The notes below the pieces were generated by a model. That model was given only the letters and a program-made list of their open reading frames with translations, searched no databases and was not told the DNA's origin. 55,017 bases of DNA from Novosphingobium album (ex Hu et al. 2023) (lineage in GTDB: Bacteria; Pseudomonadota; Alphaproteobacteria; Sphingomonadales; Sphingomonadaceae): the NCBI RefSeq assembly GCF_022832385.1, contig NZ_JALHLE010000031.1, positions 1 through 55,017 of the forward strand, in the 5' to 3' direction. Within the stretch, counting starts at the first letter, position 1. Each line of letters starts with the position of its first letter. Of this stretch, positions 16,059 through 25,365 are shown in pieces. Both the position numbers and the translations under genes were made by a program.

Positions 16059-17231
16059 ATGGAAATCGAACCCACCATCCTGTCGTACCTCGCCGATCTC
16101 GAAGGCGCGGTCGCCAACCTCAGGGACACCTGGCACCCGGACGATCCGGCCTACCGCGCCGACGTCTACCGCCAGACGATGACGAGCCTGTCCTACGCCT
16201 ATTTCATGTACTTCCACGCCGATGCCGAACATCCCGACTGGGCGCCGCTGTGGAACCCGGTCTACACGCTTCAGCCCAATCCTGACGACATCTACGTGCA
16301 GTCGCCGATCCGGGGTGACCTGACCTACCGCGTTTCGGGAAACCGGGGGACGTGCAAGATCCTCTCGTTCACCTCGCAGAAGGCGCTTTCGGGCACGGTG
16401 GACGAACTCCCGCGTCCGGGCGGCCACAACGAACTCGATACCAATGACATCGGCATCGGGCTGGGCGAGGACTTCTCGATCGTGTTCAGTGCCGAACGGC
16501 CCAAGGGCTATGAAGGCCATTGGGCGCCGATCGATCCCGATGCGCGCGGCATGTTCACCCGCTACCGCATGTACGACTGGCACAACGAGGTGGACCCGGT
16601 GCTGTCGATCGAATGCCTCGATCCGGTCCCCCCCAAGCCGCGCCTGATGCCGGAGGAAATCCTGCATCGCATTCAGGAGATGGCGAAGTTTCCCGCGCGG
16701 AAGACGAAGCTCTACTATGCGATGCAGAACGGGGTGAAGGACCGCGTCGGCTTCAATGTCTTCGAACCGCTGCGGATGCCGGGCGCGCTGGTCAAGCAGA
16801 CCTACTGGCCAGCGGTGTTCCAGCTTGAGGAAGACGAGGCGCTGATCATCGAGACCGAGATCCCGCAGCGCGCGCCCTACTGGAACATCCAGCTCAACGA
16901 TCCCTACTTCAACGCGCTGGAATACGTCTACCGGCTCAGCAGCTCCAACGGCGCACTGGCCACGCTGTCGAGCGATGGCATGTATCGCGCCGTGATCGCG
17001 CTGACCGATCCGGGCGTGCCCAACTGGCTCGACCCGGCCGGGTACAAGGAAGGCGGCATCTACGGCCGCTGGTACGACTGCGACAGCGAGCCGGTGCCCA
17101 CGATCACCCGCGTCAAGCTGGCGGACCTGCGCGAGCATCTGCCCGATGATACGCTAGTAGTGACGCCCGAGCAGCGCGCGGAGGAAATCCGCCGCCGCGT
17201 GGTGGCCTGCCAGCGCCGCCGCCGGTGGTGA
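16059..17231 (+). CDS. DUF1214-type protein
   Basis: A 390-residue soluble protein with no signal peptide. It is rich in aromatic residues and has phrases typical of DUF1214 proteins (YTLQPNPDDIYVQSPIRGD, RAPYWNIQLNDPYFN). The function of this domain is unproven; such proteins often sit beside dehydrogenases and sulfotransferase-like genes in actinobacterial and sphingomonad catabolic clusters. It lies between the SDR and the sulfotransferase-like gene with gaps of 4 and 10 bases, so it is clearly part of the same transcript. Confidence 0.78.
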   Translation: MEIEPTILSYLADLEGAVANLRDTWHPDDPAYRADVYRQTMTSLSYAYFMYFHADAEHPDWAPLWNPVYTLQPNPDDIYVQSPIRGDLTYRVSGNRGTCKILSFTSQKALSGTVDELPRPGGHNELDTNDIGIGLGEDFSIVFSAERPKGYEGHWAPIDPDARGMFTRYRMYDWHNEVDPVLSIECLDPVPPKPRLMPEEILHRIQEMAKFPARKTKLYYAMQNGVKDRVGFNVFEPLRMPGALVKQTYWPAVFQLEEDEALIIETEIPQRAPYWNIQLNDPYFNALEYVYRLSSSNGALATLSSDGMYRAVIALTDPGVPNWLDPAGYKEGGIYGRWYDCDSEPVPTITRVKLADLREHLPDDTLVVTPEQRAEEIRRRVVACQRRRRW

Positions 17232-17241
17232 GGAACTGATC

Positions 17242-18432
17242 ATGGACCTGAGTTACGATCCGCCCGAAGCGTTCCGCCACGCGCTGGGCCAGCTACACGA
17301 GGTGGTTATTGCCGAGACCGGCCTGACCGATTTCGGCCCCGAGGACTATCTGCCGGGGCTCAAGGTCCTGCTGCAATCGATGGACTACGATCCGCACTTC
17401 TCCGAGACCGGGCGCCGCGTTGCCTGGGGCATGGTGGTGGGTGTGCTGCGGGGCAGGGCGCAGGCCTATGCCGCGATGAAGGCCAATCCCGGCTTCGATG
17501 CCCGCCCCATCCTTGCACCGGTGGTCATCACCGGGGTGCCGCGCACCGGCACCACGGCGCTGCACCGGCTGCTGGCGGTCGACAGGCGTTTTCAGGGGTT
17601 GCAGACATGGCTGCTCGACAGCCCCATGCCGCGCCCGCCGATCGAGACCTGGAGCGACTATCCGGAATTCCAGAAAACCGTTGCGCAGCTCGAGGCGCAA
17701 TATGCCGCCGCGCCCGATGCCAAGGCCGCGCATTACCGCGCCGCCGAGGAAGTGCATGAATGCTGCATGGTGCTGCGCCAGTCGTTCGTCTCTAACCTGT
17801 GGTCCTGCGGCTGGTCGGCAGCGACCTATGACGCCTGGTGGCAGTGCCAGAGCGAGGCGGCGGCCTACAGCCACTTCCACAAGTGCGTGCAGCTCATCGG
17901 CATGAACGAGCCGGAGAAGCGCTGGCTGCTCAAGAATCCGGGGCATATCGAGTACCTCGACCTGCTCTTCGCGGTGTTCCCCGATGCCCGCGTGATCCAG
18001 ACCCACCGCGATCCCGCCAAGGCGGTGCCGAGCCTCGTCTCGCTGCTGATGAACCTCAACAACGTAATGGAGGGCGACCGGCCGCAGCAGCGCGCGGAGA
18101 ACCTGCTCCAGCGCGAGGTGGCCAAGTGGGCCAATGCGGTGCGCAAGGCGGACAAGGTGCGCGAGAAGCATCCCGGACAGGTGCTCGACGTGGTTCATGC
18201 CGACTTCCACGCGCGCCCGATGGAGACAGTCGAAGCGATCTACCGCTTCATCGGCATGGACATCCCCGGGGACACCCGCGCCGCGTTGGCGCGGCGGATC
18301 GAGGAAAAGCCCGAACTGCAGCACGGCGTGCATCGCTATTCCATCGCGGATTTCGGCATGACCGAGGAAGAGGCGCGGGAGCCGTTCGGGGACTATGTCG
18401 AACGCTACGATCTGGTGGAGACAAAGCGATGA
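17242..18432 (+). CDS. Sulfotransferase family protein
   Basis: The 396-residue protein has a P-loop-like phosphosulfate loop (ITGVPRTGTTALHRLL, near residue 95-110) and the 3'-phosphate segment VIQTHRDPAKAVPS, both marks of the PAPS-dependent sulfotransferase fold (the Sulfotransfer_3 type found in mycobacteria and sphingomonads). Classical members move sulfate from PAPS to a hydroxyl, but many of these cluster members are uncharacterised and could have another role. The stop overlaps the next start (ATGA), showing translational coupling. Confidence 0.82.
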   Translation: MDLSYDPPEAFRHALGQLHEVVIAETGLTDFGPEDYLPGLKVLLQSMDYDPHFSETGRRVAWGMVVGVLRGRAQAYAAMKANPGFDARPILAPVVITGVPRTGTTALHRLLAVDRRFQGLQTWLLDSPMPRPPIETWSDYPEFQKTVAQLEAQYAAAPDAKAAHYRAAEEVHECCMVLRQSFVSNLWSCGWSAATYDAWWQCQSEAAAYSHFHKCVQLIGMNEPEKRWLLKNPGHIEYLDLLFAVFPDARVIQTHRDPAKAVPSLVSLLMNLNNVMEGDRPQQRAENLLQREVAKWANAVRKADKVREKHPGQVLDVVHADFHARPMETVEAIYRFIGMDIPGDTRAALARRIEEKPELQHGVHRYSIADFGMTEEEAREPFGDYVERYDLVETKR

Positions 18433-19457
18433 AAGCCGCGATCTATCCGGGCGAAGGCAAGCCCATCGTCATCGAGGACATTGCCGATCCCGTTCCCGGC
18501 CCCGGCGACCTGCTGATCCGCGTCGACCGCTGCGGCATCTGCGGCACCGACCTGTCGATGACCAAGGGCGGCCAATGGGACTACGGAAAGGGCGTCCAGT
18601 TCGGCCACGAGTACGCCGGCGAGATCATCGAAGTCGGCAAGGACATCTCGGGTTGGAAAGTGGGCGAGCGGATCGCGGTGCTGCCCTCGGTCGCCTGCGG
18701 AACCTGCCCGTCGTGCACGGCGCACGGCAACAACGTGCTGTGCAGTGCCAGCCCGGCCTCGGCCATGGTCGGCTTTGCCGAACTGGCCAAGGTTCCCGCC
18801 AGCGTAGCGACGCGGCTGCCGCAGACGCTCTCGATGGCGGACGGCGCGCTGATCGAGCCGATGGCGATCAGCCTCTACGGCACCAGGATGGCGCATATCC
18901 AGCCGGGCGACAGCGTGGTGGTGCTCGGCGGCGGCACGGTGGCGCTCTATGCGATCTACTGGGCGCGGCGGCTGGGGGCAGGGCGGATCGTCGCCATGTC
19001 GCGCTCCTCGCGCCGCAAGGACCTGTGCCTCGAGATGGGCGCCGATGCCTTCGTGGCCTTTGGCGACAACGAGATCGGCGAGGTGCAGGAAGTGCTCGGC
19101 GGGGCGCCGCAGGTCGTGCTCGAATGCGTGGGCGCCGAAGGGATGCTGATGAAAGCGGTCATGCACGCCGCGCAGTTCGGCCGCATCATCTCGCTGGGCT
19201 TCTGCACCGCGCCCGATCCGGTGATCCCCGGCATGGCGAGCTACAAGTGCGTCTCGATGCAGTTCGCGGTGGGCTATTCGATGAAGGAGTTCATCTACAT
19301 CGCCGAACAGCTCGACCGGGATCGCATCCGCGGCGCCGGTACGCCCGACCCCAAGGCGATCGTCAGCGGCAATATCGGCCTGAAGGACCTGCCCGCGATG
19401 TTCGAAACCCTGCGCGGCCCGAACAACGAGACCAAGGTCCACGTGCGCTGTAGCTGA
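18429..19457 (+). CDS. Zinc-dependent alcohol dehydrogenase (MDR family)
   Basis: The protein has 342 residues. The catalytic zinc site is shown by C38 (GICGTD), H60-E61 (GHEYAGE) and a distal ligand region. The structural zinc lobe has cysteines at 90, 93, 96 and 105. The Rossmann domain holds VVVLGGGTVALYAI. It probably oxidises an alcohol made in the same pathway. Last gene of the operon; the next gene is convergent, seven bases away. Confidence 0.9.
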   Translation: MKAAIYPGEGKPIVIEDIADPVPGPGDLLIRVDRCGICGTDLSMTKGGQWDYGKGVQFGHEYAGEIIEVGKDISGWKVGERIAVLPSVACGTCPSCTAHGNNVLCSASPASAMVGFAELAKVPASVATRLPQTLSMADGALIEPMAISLYGTRMAHIQPGDSVVVLGGGTVALYAIYWARRLGAGRIVAMSRSSRRKDLCLEMGADAFVAFGDNEIGEVQEVLGGAPQVVLECVGAEGMLMKAVMHAAQFGRIISLGFCTAPDPVIPGMASYKCVSMQFAVGYSMKEFIYIAEQLDRDRIRGAGTPDPKAIVSGNIGLKDLPAMFETLRGPNNETKVHVRCS

Positions 19458-19464
19458 CGGGTGC

Positions 19465-20742
19465 TCAGGCTGGCGCGAGAGTGCGTGTCTGGCGTTCCCC
19501 CCGGCCCAGCAGCAGGAGCAGCGACGACCCCAGAAGCACCCCGGTTCCGGCAATCAGCAGGAACTGGTTGAAGTGCCCCGTGCGCGCCAGCGACCAGCTG
19601 AGCAGAAGCGCTCCCCCGCCGTTGGAAAGCGCCGCGGCCGCGGTCAGCAGGCCCAGAACGCTCGAATAGATCGCGGTGCGGAAATAGCGGGCAACAAGGA
19701 AGGCCAGCACGTCGCCTTCCGCGCCGACCGCGAAGCCCAGGCAGAAAACCGACAACGTCACGATAGTCATCGTATCCTGCGGCGATGCGAGCGCGAACAG
19801 ACCCATGGCCGGGAGTACCATCGTCACGAAGGACACGAGATGTGGCGGCAAACGGTCGAGGGCAACGCCGGTCAGGAAGCGTCCGAGCAGCATACCGGCG
19901 GCGAGCGTCGTGAACATCACCGACGCGCCGGTCCCGGTCACGCCGTTGTCGAGCACCAGCATCTTGAGTTGCACGAGCACGAGCGTGAGCGGCAGGTTGC
20001 ACAGGAGCATGGCGCCCAGCAGGATCCAGAACGGCGGCGAGCGCAGGATCAGCGGGTAGTCCGATCGGGCACTGCGTGCGGCTTGCGTCCGCGCCTTGGG
20101 CGCGGCGCCGGATGCAGCATCGCCGGTGTCCGGGGCGTCGCGCGGAAACAGCAGGAAGGTGACGATGCCGGTGACCGTCACGAACAGGGCCATCGCGCGA
20201 TAGGCAGCGGCCCAGCCATGGACTTCCACATAGTCGTTGAGCAGGGGGCCGCCTGCAGCACTGAATACCGCCGGGCCGCAGGCGATGATCGCGAGCGCAA
20301 GCCCGCGCGCCTTTACCACGTGCTGGACGGCAAGCCGCGAATAGACGGTTGCGGTCGTCGTCACGCAAAAGAACGTCTGAATCACGTAGAAGACCGCGAA
20401 CAGTGCGAACGAGCCGCCGCACAGGCTGAAGCCCAGGAAAGTCAGGGGCATCAGAACCAGGCCGATGGCCGCAGTCGCGCGCACGCCGATCACGTCCGCC
20501 AGCCGGCCGATAAAGGGCATGGCAATGGCAGTGAGCACGCCCAGGCTGCCGATCAGCGCGAACTGCGCCTTGTCCCAGCCGGTATCGGCGACCAGCGTCG
20601 GCGCGATCGCGCTCGTGACGGTGCCGGCAATCGACATGCCCGTGCCCATGCCCAGCGTTGCCGCCAGGATCGGCCGCCATGCCGTGGCGATTTCTGACAA
20701 ATAGGCCAAGTGCCGGTCCTCTCCCGCGCAAATCCGGATCAT
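19465..20742 (-). CDS. MFS transporter
   Basis: A 12-helix major facilitator of up to 425 residues, with the conserved loop-2 motif GRLADVIGVR and a central cytoplasmic loop rich in Ala/Arg. Together with the neighbouring catabolic genes it may import a small carboxylated or aromatic compound, or export a product. The start is uncertain: ATG 20742 has no ribosome site, while TTG 20709 (414 residues) is preceded by GGGAGAGGA at eight bases. Confidence 0.87.
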   Translation of the reverse strand: MIRICAGEDRHLAYLSEIATAWRPILAATLGMGTGMSIAGTVTSAIAPTLVADTGWDKAQFALIGSLGVLTAIAMPFIGRLADVIGVRATAAIGLVLMPLTFLGFSLCGGSFALFAVFYVIQTFFCVTTTATVYSRLAVQHVVKARGLALAIIACGPAVFSAAGGPLLNDYVEVHGWAAAYRAMALFVTVTGIVTFLLFPRDAPDTGDAASGAAPKARTQAARSARSDYPLILRSPPFWILLGAMLLCNLPLTLVLVQLKMLVLDNGVTGTGASVMFTTLAAGMLLGRFLTGVALDRLPPHLVSFVTMVLPAMGLFALASPQDTMTIVTLSVFCLGFAVGAEGDVLAFLVARYFRTAIYSSVLGLLTAAAALSNGGGALLLSWSLARTGHFNQFLLIAGTGVLLGSSLLLLLGRGERQTRTLAPA

Positions 20743-21275
20743 TTTTCCGGCCAGCTTGGCAGATCACCCCAAGTCAGGGAAGCGTGGCGAATAGACCCCA
20801 GCGGCTGCAGCAGAAAAAGAAGCCCATGCCTTGAATGGCGTTGGCCTGTTACCGCCATGACGATACGCGGACGGGGCGGATTGAGAGGCATTGTATACTA
20901 ACTGGCAGTCTTGGCATCTTTCAGGCGCCGGGCCATGCCTCTTTGCCAACAATGATTCGGGTTCGCTTCGGCGCACATCGGACGGCGGCCGATGCCGCAA
21001 TTGCAGCATATGATCGCTGCTGTGTCGTAAAAAGCACCTCGACCCATGCAAATTGACTGCGACGGAAATCGCTCTTTTGCGCACCTGTGGCCGGAACGAC
21101 ACGGCTATTTGACAAGTGTCTAGTTGTGTACAGGCGAATGACGAATTCGCGTTGACGAATCTGTCTTCGGGGCACTAGTTCGAAACTGAGAATTGTTCAT
21201 CTTCATTTCGAACAATTTGAATCGGCAGATCGTCACAGGCGACAATCCGGTTGGGAAGTAACAGGGAGGGAATGC
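20743..21275. promoter_or_regulatory. 533-base intergenic region with dyads upstream of a TonB-dependent receptor
   Basis: No convincing gene is seen. Just before the receptor, GTTCGAAA (21178-21185) pairs with TTTCGAAC (21206-21213), and AATTGTTC (21191-21198) pairs with GAACAATT (21210-21217); the two repeats overlap, so only one can form at a time. A TTGACA is at 21109-21114. The AT-rich stretch probably holds the receptor promoter and an operator, but I cannot place a -10 element. Confidence 0.4.
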
Positions 21276-23840
21276 ATGAAACTACACCACAGGACGATTC
21301 TGCTTGCAGCGACCGCGCTGGGCGGGGCCGTGGCCACGCCGGTCATGGCGCAATCGGCGGATCAGGGCAGTGCCAACGACATCATCGTGACCGCACAGCG
21401 CATCGAACAGCGCCTGCAGGACGTGCCGGTCTCTGTCACCGTTTTCAATCAGGAGACGATCGACAACAACGCGGTCAGCAACATCAAGGACCTTGCCCAG
21501 TACACGCCGGGCCTGCAGGTCAACAACCGCTACGGCGCGGACAGCACCAATTTCTCGATCCGCGGCTTCACGCAGGAACAGCGCACCACCGCGACGGTGG
21601 GCGTCTACTTCGCGGAGGTGGTCGCGCCGCGCGGTTCGGGCGCATCGTTCGGCGGTGACGGTGCCGGTCCCGGCGCCCTGTTCGACCTCCAGAACGTGCA
21701 GGTCCTGAAAGGCCCGCAGGGCACCCTGTTCGGCCGCAACTCGACCGGCGGCGCGGTGCTGCTCGTCCCCAAGAAGCCGACCGACGTGCTGGAAGGCTAT
21801 GTCGAGGGTACCGCAGGCGACTACGACCTGTTCGGGGTCCAGGCCGTCCTCAACATTCCGCTGGCCGACACTTTCAAGGTCCGCCTCGGCGGCGAACACA
21901 AGCAGCGTGACGGCTACCTGCGCAACATCGGCAACCTTGGCGACGGCAAGTACGGCAGCAAGGGTATGGGCAATCTCGACTACTGGACGTTCCGCGCCAG
22001 CGTGGTGGCCGATCTGACGCCGGACCTCGAAAACTACACGATCGCGACTTACACCAAGTCGAAGAGCAACGGCACGATCCCGAAGATCCTCGACGCCTAT
22101 CCCGGCGTTCTGGCCTCGGGCATTCCCTTCGGCGACATGGCCTATGCCCAGTACCAGCGTGAAGCGGCTTACGATCCGTGGACCGTCTCGAACCGTCTGC
22201 CGGATTCGCAATCGACCATCGAACAGTGGCAGATCATCAATAAGCTGACCTGGCATGCCAGCGACAACATCACGGTCAAGAACATCCTGTCCTACGGTGA
22301 ATTCCGCGGCAAGACGAACCTCGATCTGTTCGGCACCTACTTCATCAATCCGAACGTCACGCCGGGAACCGAAACATCCGGCAGCCAGGTGGGCGGTTTT
22401 GCGTTCACCCACATCAACCCGTGGACCGGCCTCACCAACGCTCAGTCGACCTTCGTGGGCGAACTGCAGGTGCAGGGCGTCTCGGACGATGGCCGCCTCA
22501 ACTGGCAGATCGGCGCCTACTCCGAAATCAGCGATCCGCTCGGCAAGTCGGGCGTGCTGACCGCCACCTTCTCGGCTTGCGGCGACATCACTACGTTCGA
22601 TTGCCCGCTGACGGTCCTGCCCAACTACATCGCCCCGGGCGTGAATGGCTTCTTCTCGTTCGGCTCGATCAACGGCCAGCTCTCGAGCACCAAGTTCGAG
22701 GACTATGCTACGTACGGGCAGGCCAGCTACGACATCACCGACAAGCTGAAGTTCACTGCCGGTATCCGCTACACCTGGGACAAGCAGAGCACGGACGTGC
22801 AGCAGCTGCGTCCGCGTCTGGCGCAGGGCATCTACTTCTGCGGATCGCCGGTTGGCGTTTCCAGAACATCCGGGACCACAATTACGGCAACCACGCCGTT
22901 CCCGATCAGCGGAATCTATGATGGCTGCCATGACATCCAGAGCAAGTCGTCCAAGGCCCCGACCTGGCTGATCGGTCTGGACTACAAGCCGGTCGACGAC
23001 GTGCTGCTCTATGCCAAGTGGACGCGCGGTTACCGTCAGGGCGGTCTGTCGATCTTCAGCCCGGATACGACGCAGCCCTATGATCAGGAAAAGGTCAACA
23101 CCTACGAACTGGGCCTCAAGTCCAGCTGGCGCGGTGTCATCCCCGGCAGCTTCAACATCTCGGCCTTCTACAACGACTTCACCAACCAGCAGCTGCTGCT
23201 GGGCGTGCAGGATCTGATCGCCAACACCGACGGCACGCCGACCGCGCCGCCGAGCGCCTCGATCGTGAACTCGGGTTCTTCAACGCTCCAGGGTTTCGAA
23301 GCCGAACTCAATGTACGGCCTTTCGAGGGCATGCGCATCGGCGTCGCCTATGGCTACCTGAAGACCAAGATCAAGGAGCTGGTGGCACCGACATTCGCGC
23401 CGGGCTCGCCGTATGACACGGTGACCTTGCCGAACGTCGGCGATCCGATCCCGAACGCGCAGCCGCACAAGCTGACGGTCTCGGCCAATTACACGCTGCC
23501 GCTGCCGGAATCGGTCGGACAGGTGACCATCGGCGGAACCTGGCTCTACACCGGCAAGTTCCGTTCGGTGGCGGATGGCACCGACGGCCGCGCGCTGAAC
23601 GGTACGATCTACTCCTCCGCCGGCGCGGGCATCGTGCCGAGCAGCAACGTGCTCAATCTCAACCTCAACTGGAACAATGTCGGTGGCATGCCGGTCGACG
23701 CGACGCTGTTCGTGACCAACGTCACCAAGGAACTGGTCATTCTCAACATCAACGAGAATACGTCCCGTGGTTTCGTTTCCGGCCTGATCGGCGAACCGCG
23801 CATGTGGGGCGTTCGCCTGAAGTATCGTTTCGGCCAGTAA
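21276..23840 (+). CDS. TonB-dependent receptor
   Basis: An outer-membrane receptor of 854 residues. The signal peptide ends near VMAQSA. It is followed by the TonB-box region NDIIVTAQR, a plug domain (residues ~40-160, with DVPVSVTVF, NFSIRGFTQEQR and VLKGPQGTLFGRNSTGGAV) and a long beta-barrel whose last strand ends in RLKYRFGQ with a near-terminal aromatic residue. It uses the proton motive force through TonB-ExbBD to import a substrate, which in sphingomonads is often an aromatic, steroid or plant compound rather than iron. GGGAGGG lies just before the ATG. Confidence 0.93.
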   Translation: MKLHHRTILLAATALGGAVATPVMAQSADQGSANDIIVTAQRIEQRLQDVPVSVTVFNQETIDNNAVSNIKDLAQYTPGLQVNNRYGADSTNFSIRGFTQEQRTTATVGVYFAEVVAPRGSGASFGGDGAGPGALFDLQNVQVLKGPQGTLFGRNSTGGAVLLVPKKPTDVLEGYVEGTAGDYDLFGVQAVLNIPLADTFKVRLGGEHKQRDGYLRNIGNLGDGKYGSKGMGNLDYWTFRASVVADLTPDLENYTIATYTKSKSNGTIPKILDAYPGVLASGIPFGDMAYAQYQREAAYDPWTVSNRLPDSQSTIEQWQIINKLTWHASDNITVKNILSYGEFRGKTNLDLFGTYFINPNVTPGTETSGSQVGGFAFTHINPWTGLTNAQSTFVGELQVQGVSDDGRLNWQIGAYSEISDPLGKSGVLTATFSACGDITTFDCPLTVLPNYIAPGVNGFFSFGSINGQLSSTKFEDYATYGQASYDITDKLKFTAGIRYTWDKQSTDVQQLRPRLAQGIYFCGSPVGVSRTSGTTITATTPFPISGIYDGCHDIQSKSSKAPTWLIGLDYKPVDDVLLYAKWTRGYRQGGLSIFSPDTTQPYDQEKVNTYELGLKSSWRGVIPGSFNISAFYNDFTNQQLLLGVQDLIANTDGTPTAPPSASIVNSGSSTLQGFEAELNVRPFEGMRIGVAYGYLKTKIKELVAPTFAPGSPYDTVTLPNVGDPIPNAQPHKLTVSANYTLPLPESVGQVTIGGTWLYTGKFRSVADGTDGRALNGTIYSSAGAGIVPSSNVLNLNLNWNNVGGMPVDATLFVTNVTKELVILNINENTSRGFVSGLIGEPRMWGVRLKYRFGQ

Positions 23841-23864
23841 CAGCCACCCCGGCCGAAACAGAAG

Positions 23865-23907
23865 CGGCGGGCTCCGGAATGCCGGGGCCCGCCGTTCTTC
23901 TGTCTTT
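23865..23907 (+). terminator. Intrinsic terminator after the TonB-dependent receptor
   Basis: A 13-bp stem (CGGCGGGCTCCGG with CCGGGGCCCGCCG, one G-T pair) and a 4-base loop are followed by the T-rich tail TTCTTCTGTCTTT. It separates the receptor from the convergent fumarylacetoacetase gene. Confidence 0.75.
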
Positions 23908-23921
23908 CAGGTGCTCGCTGG

Positions 23922-25238
23922 TCAGATCCGGGCCGGCATGACCACCCCCCGGCATTCGCCAAAGCCGATCGAGACCGCGCCTTCGGTGCGGAAATGCCCT
24001 GCCAGCATGAGTTCGTCGCCATCTTCCAGAAAGGTGCGGGTCTCGCCCGTCGGCAGTGTGACCGGCTGTTTGCCGCTGCGGGTGATTTCCATGAGCGAGC
24101 CTTGCGAACCGTCCTGCGGGCCGGAAATGGTACCGCTGCCGAGCAGGTCTCCCGTCTGCATCTGGCAGCCGTTGGAGGCATGGTGCGCCACCATCTGGGC
24201 CACGGTCCAGTACATGTTGCTGGCCGGGCCCCGGCTTAGCCGCAGCGGCGCGATGTGCTTCTCGCGCATGGCGGCGCTGCTCAGGAACACTTCCAGTTCG
24301 AGAGAGAGCGCGCCTTCGCGCTGGTCGGCCTCGTCCCACAGATAGGGAAGCGGCTGCGGATCGCCTTCCGGGCGCGGCGGCTGGGCACGGCGGAACGGGG
24401 CGAGGGCTTCCATCGTCACGATCCACGGCGAGACCGTGGTGAGGAAGTTCTTGGCGAGGAACGGGCCGAGCGGCTGGTATTCCCACGCCTGCACGTCGCG
24501 CGCGGACCAGTCGTTGAGCAGGGTGAGTCCCGCGACGTGATCGCTTGCTTCTGCAATCGGGATCGGCGCGCCCAGATCGTTGCCCCGTGCAAGCCACACA
24601 CCCAGTTCCAGCTCGTAGTCGAGCCGCCGGACGGGGCCGAACGAGGGCGCCGCGGCATCGGGTGCCCTGGTCTGGCCCTGCGGGCGGATCAGCGGGGCGC
24701 CGCTGGGCCGTATTGTCGAGGCGCGGCCGTGATAACCGATCGGCACGTGCTTGTAGTTGGGCAGCAGCGGGTTGTCGGGGCGGAAGATGCTGCCGATGTT
24801 GGTGGCGTGGTGAATGCCCACATAGAAGTCGGTGTAGTCGCCGACATGCGCGGGCAAGTGCATCGCCGCTTCGGACGCCGGCACGAGCATCGGCGCGATG
24901 CTCTCGCGCTCGTGAGCACCTGCGGAGAGCAGGGCCGAAACGCGCCGCCGCAGCGCCCGGCGTGGACCGGCGCCGAGGGCCAGCATGGCGTTGAGTGCGG
25001 GCGCCGATGCCGCACTGGCGGCCGCCATGGCCTCGCCTTCGAGCAGGCCGGAGCGGGTCAGGGCGGCAAGGTCGACAATGCTGTTTCCGATCGCGATCCC
25101 GCCGCGCGGGCTTTCCCCCTCTCGGGAAAACACGCCGAGAGGCAGGTTCTGGATCGGGAAATCGGCATGTCCGTCGGCACCGGGAACCCAGGATGTGCGG
25201 TCAGGAGCATGGGTTTCGTCGATCACGGCAGTGATCAT
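23922..25238 (-). CDS. fahA: Fumarylacetoacetase
   Basis: It cleaves fumarylacetoacetate to fumarate and acetoacetate, the last step of tyrosine/homogentisate breakdown. The 438 residues are the full-length two-domain enzyme with the N-terminal SH3-like domain. Active-site motifs are DYTDFYVGIHHATN at 134-147 (metal Asp D137, general base H144), LDYELELGVWL with the two metal glutamates, and NDWSARDVQAWEYQPLG with the fourth acidic ligand. ATG 25238 is preceded by AGAGAGG; the 3-codon longer TTG start is less likely. No homogentisate dioxygenase or maleylacetoacetate isomerase gene is adjacent, so the pathway is split or the enzyme serves another route. It is divergent from a TetR gene. Confidence 0.92.
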   Translation of the reverse strand: MITAVIDETHAPDRTSWVPGADGHADFPIQNLPLGVFSREGESPRGGIAIGNSIVDLAALTRSGLLEGEAMAAASAASAPALNAMLALGAGPRRALRRRVSALLSAGAHERESIAPMLVPASEAAMHLPAHVGDYTDFYVGIHHATNIGSIFRPDNPLLPNYKHVPIGYHGRASTIRPSGAPLIRPQGQTRAPDAAAPSFGPVRRLDYELELGVWLARGNDLGAPIPIAEASDHVAGLTLLNDWSARDVQAWEYQPLGPFLAKNFLTTVSPWIVTMEALAPFRRAQPPRPEGDPQPLPYLWDEADQREGALSLELEVFLSSAAMREKHIAPLRLSRGPASNMYWTVAQMVAHHASNGCQMQTGDLLGSGTISGPQDGSQGSLMEITRSGKQPVTLPTGETRTFLEDGDELMLAGHFRTEGAVSIGFGECRGVVMPARI

Positions 25239-25365
25239 TGCGGGCAACCTCTCTGTTTTCTCGTCGGGGGGAGGGTCCCTCTACAGTGTCCGGAACGATT
25301 GGTCACGGGGGGCGTCCGTGTTCGGCGCTTGCTCAAGCCGAGAGGATGCCGCTACACACTTGTCT

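Noticed and set aside
23521..23576. A GGAAC...GTT pattern inside the TonB receptor gene
   Set aside because: The spacer is one base too long, it lies inside a coding sequence and no gene follows at a sensible distance.
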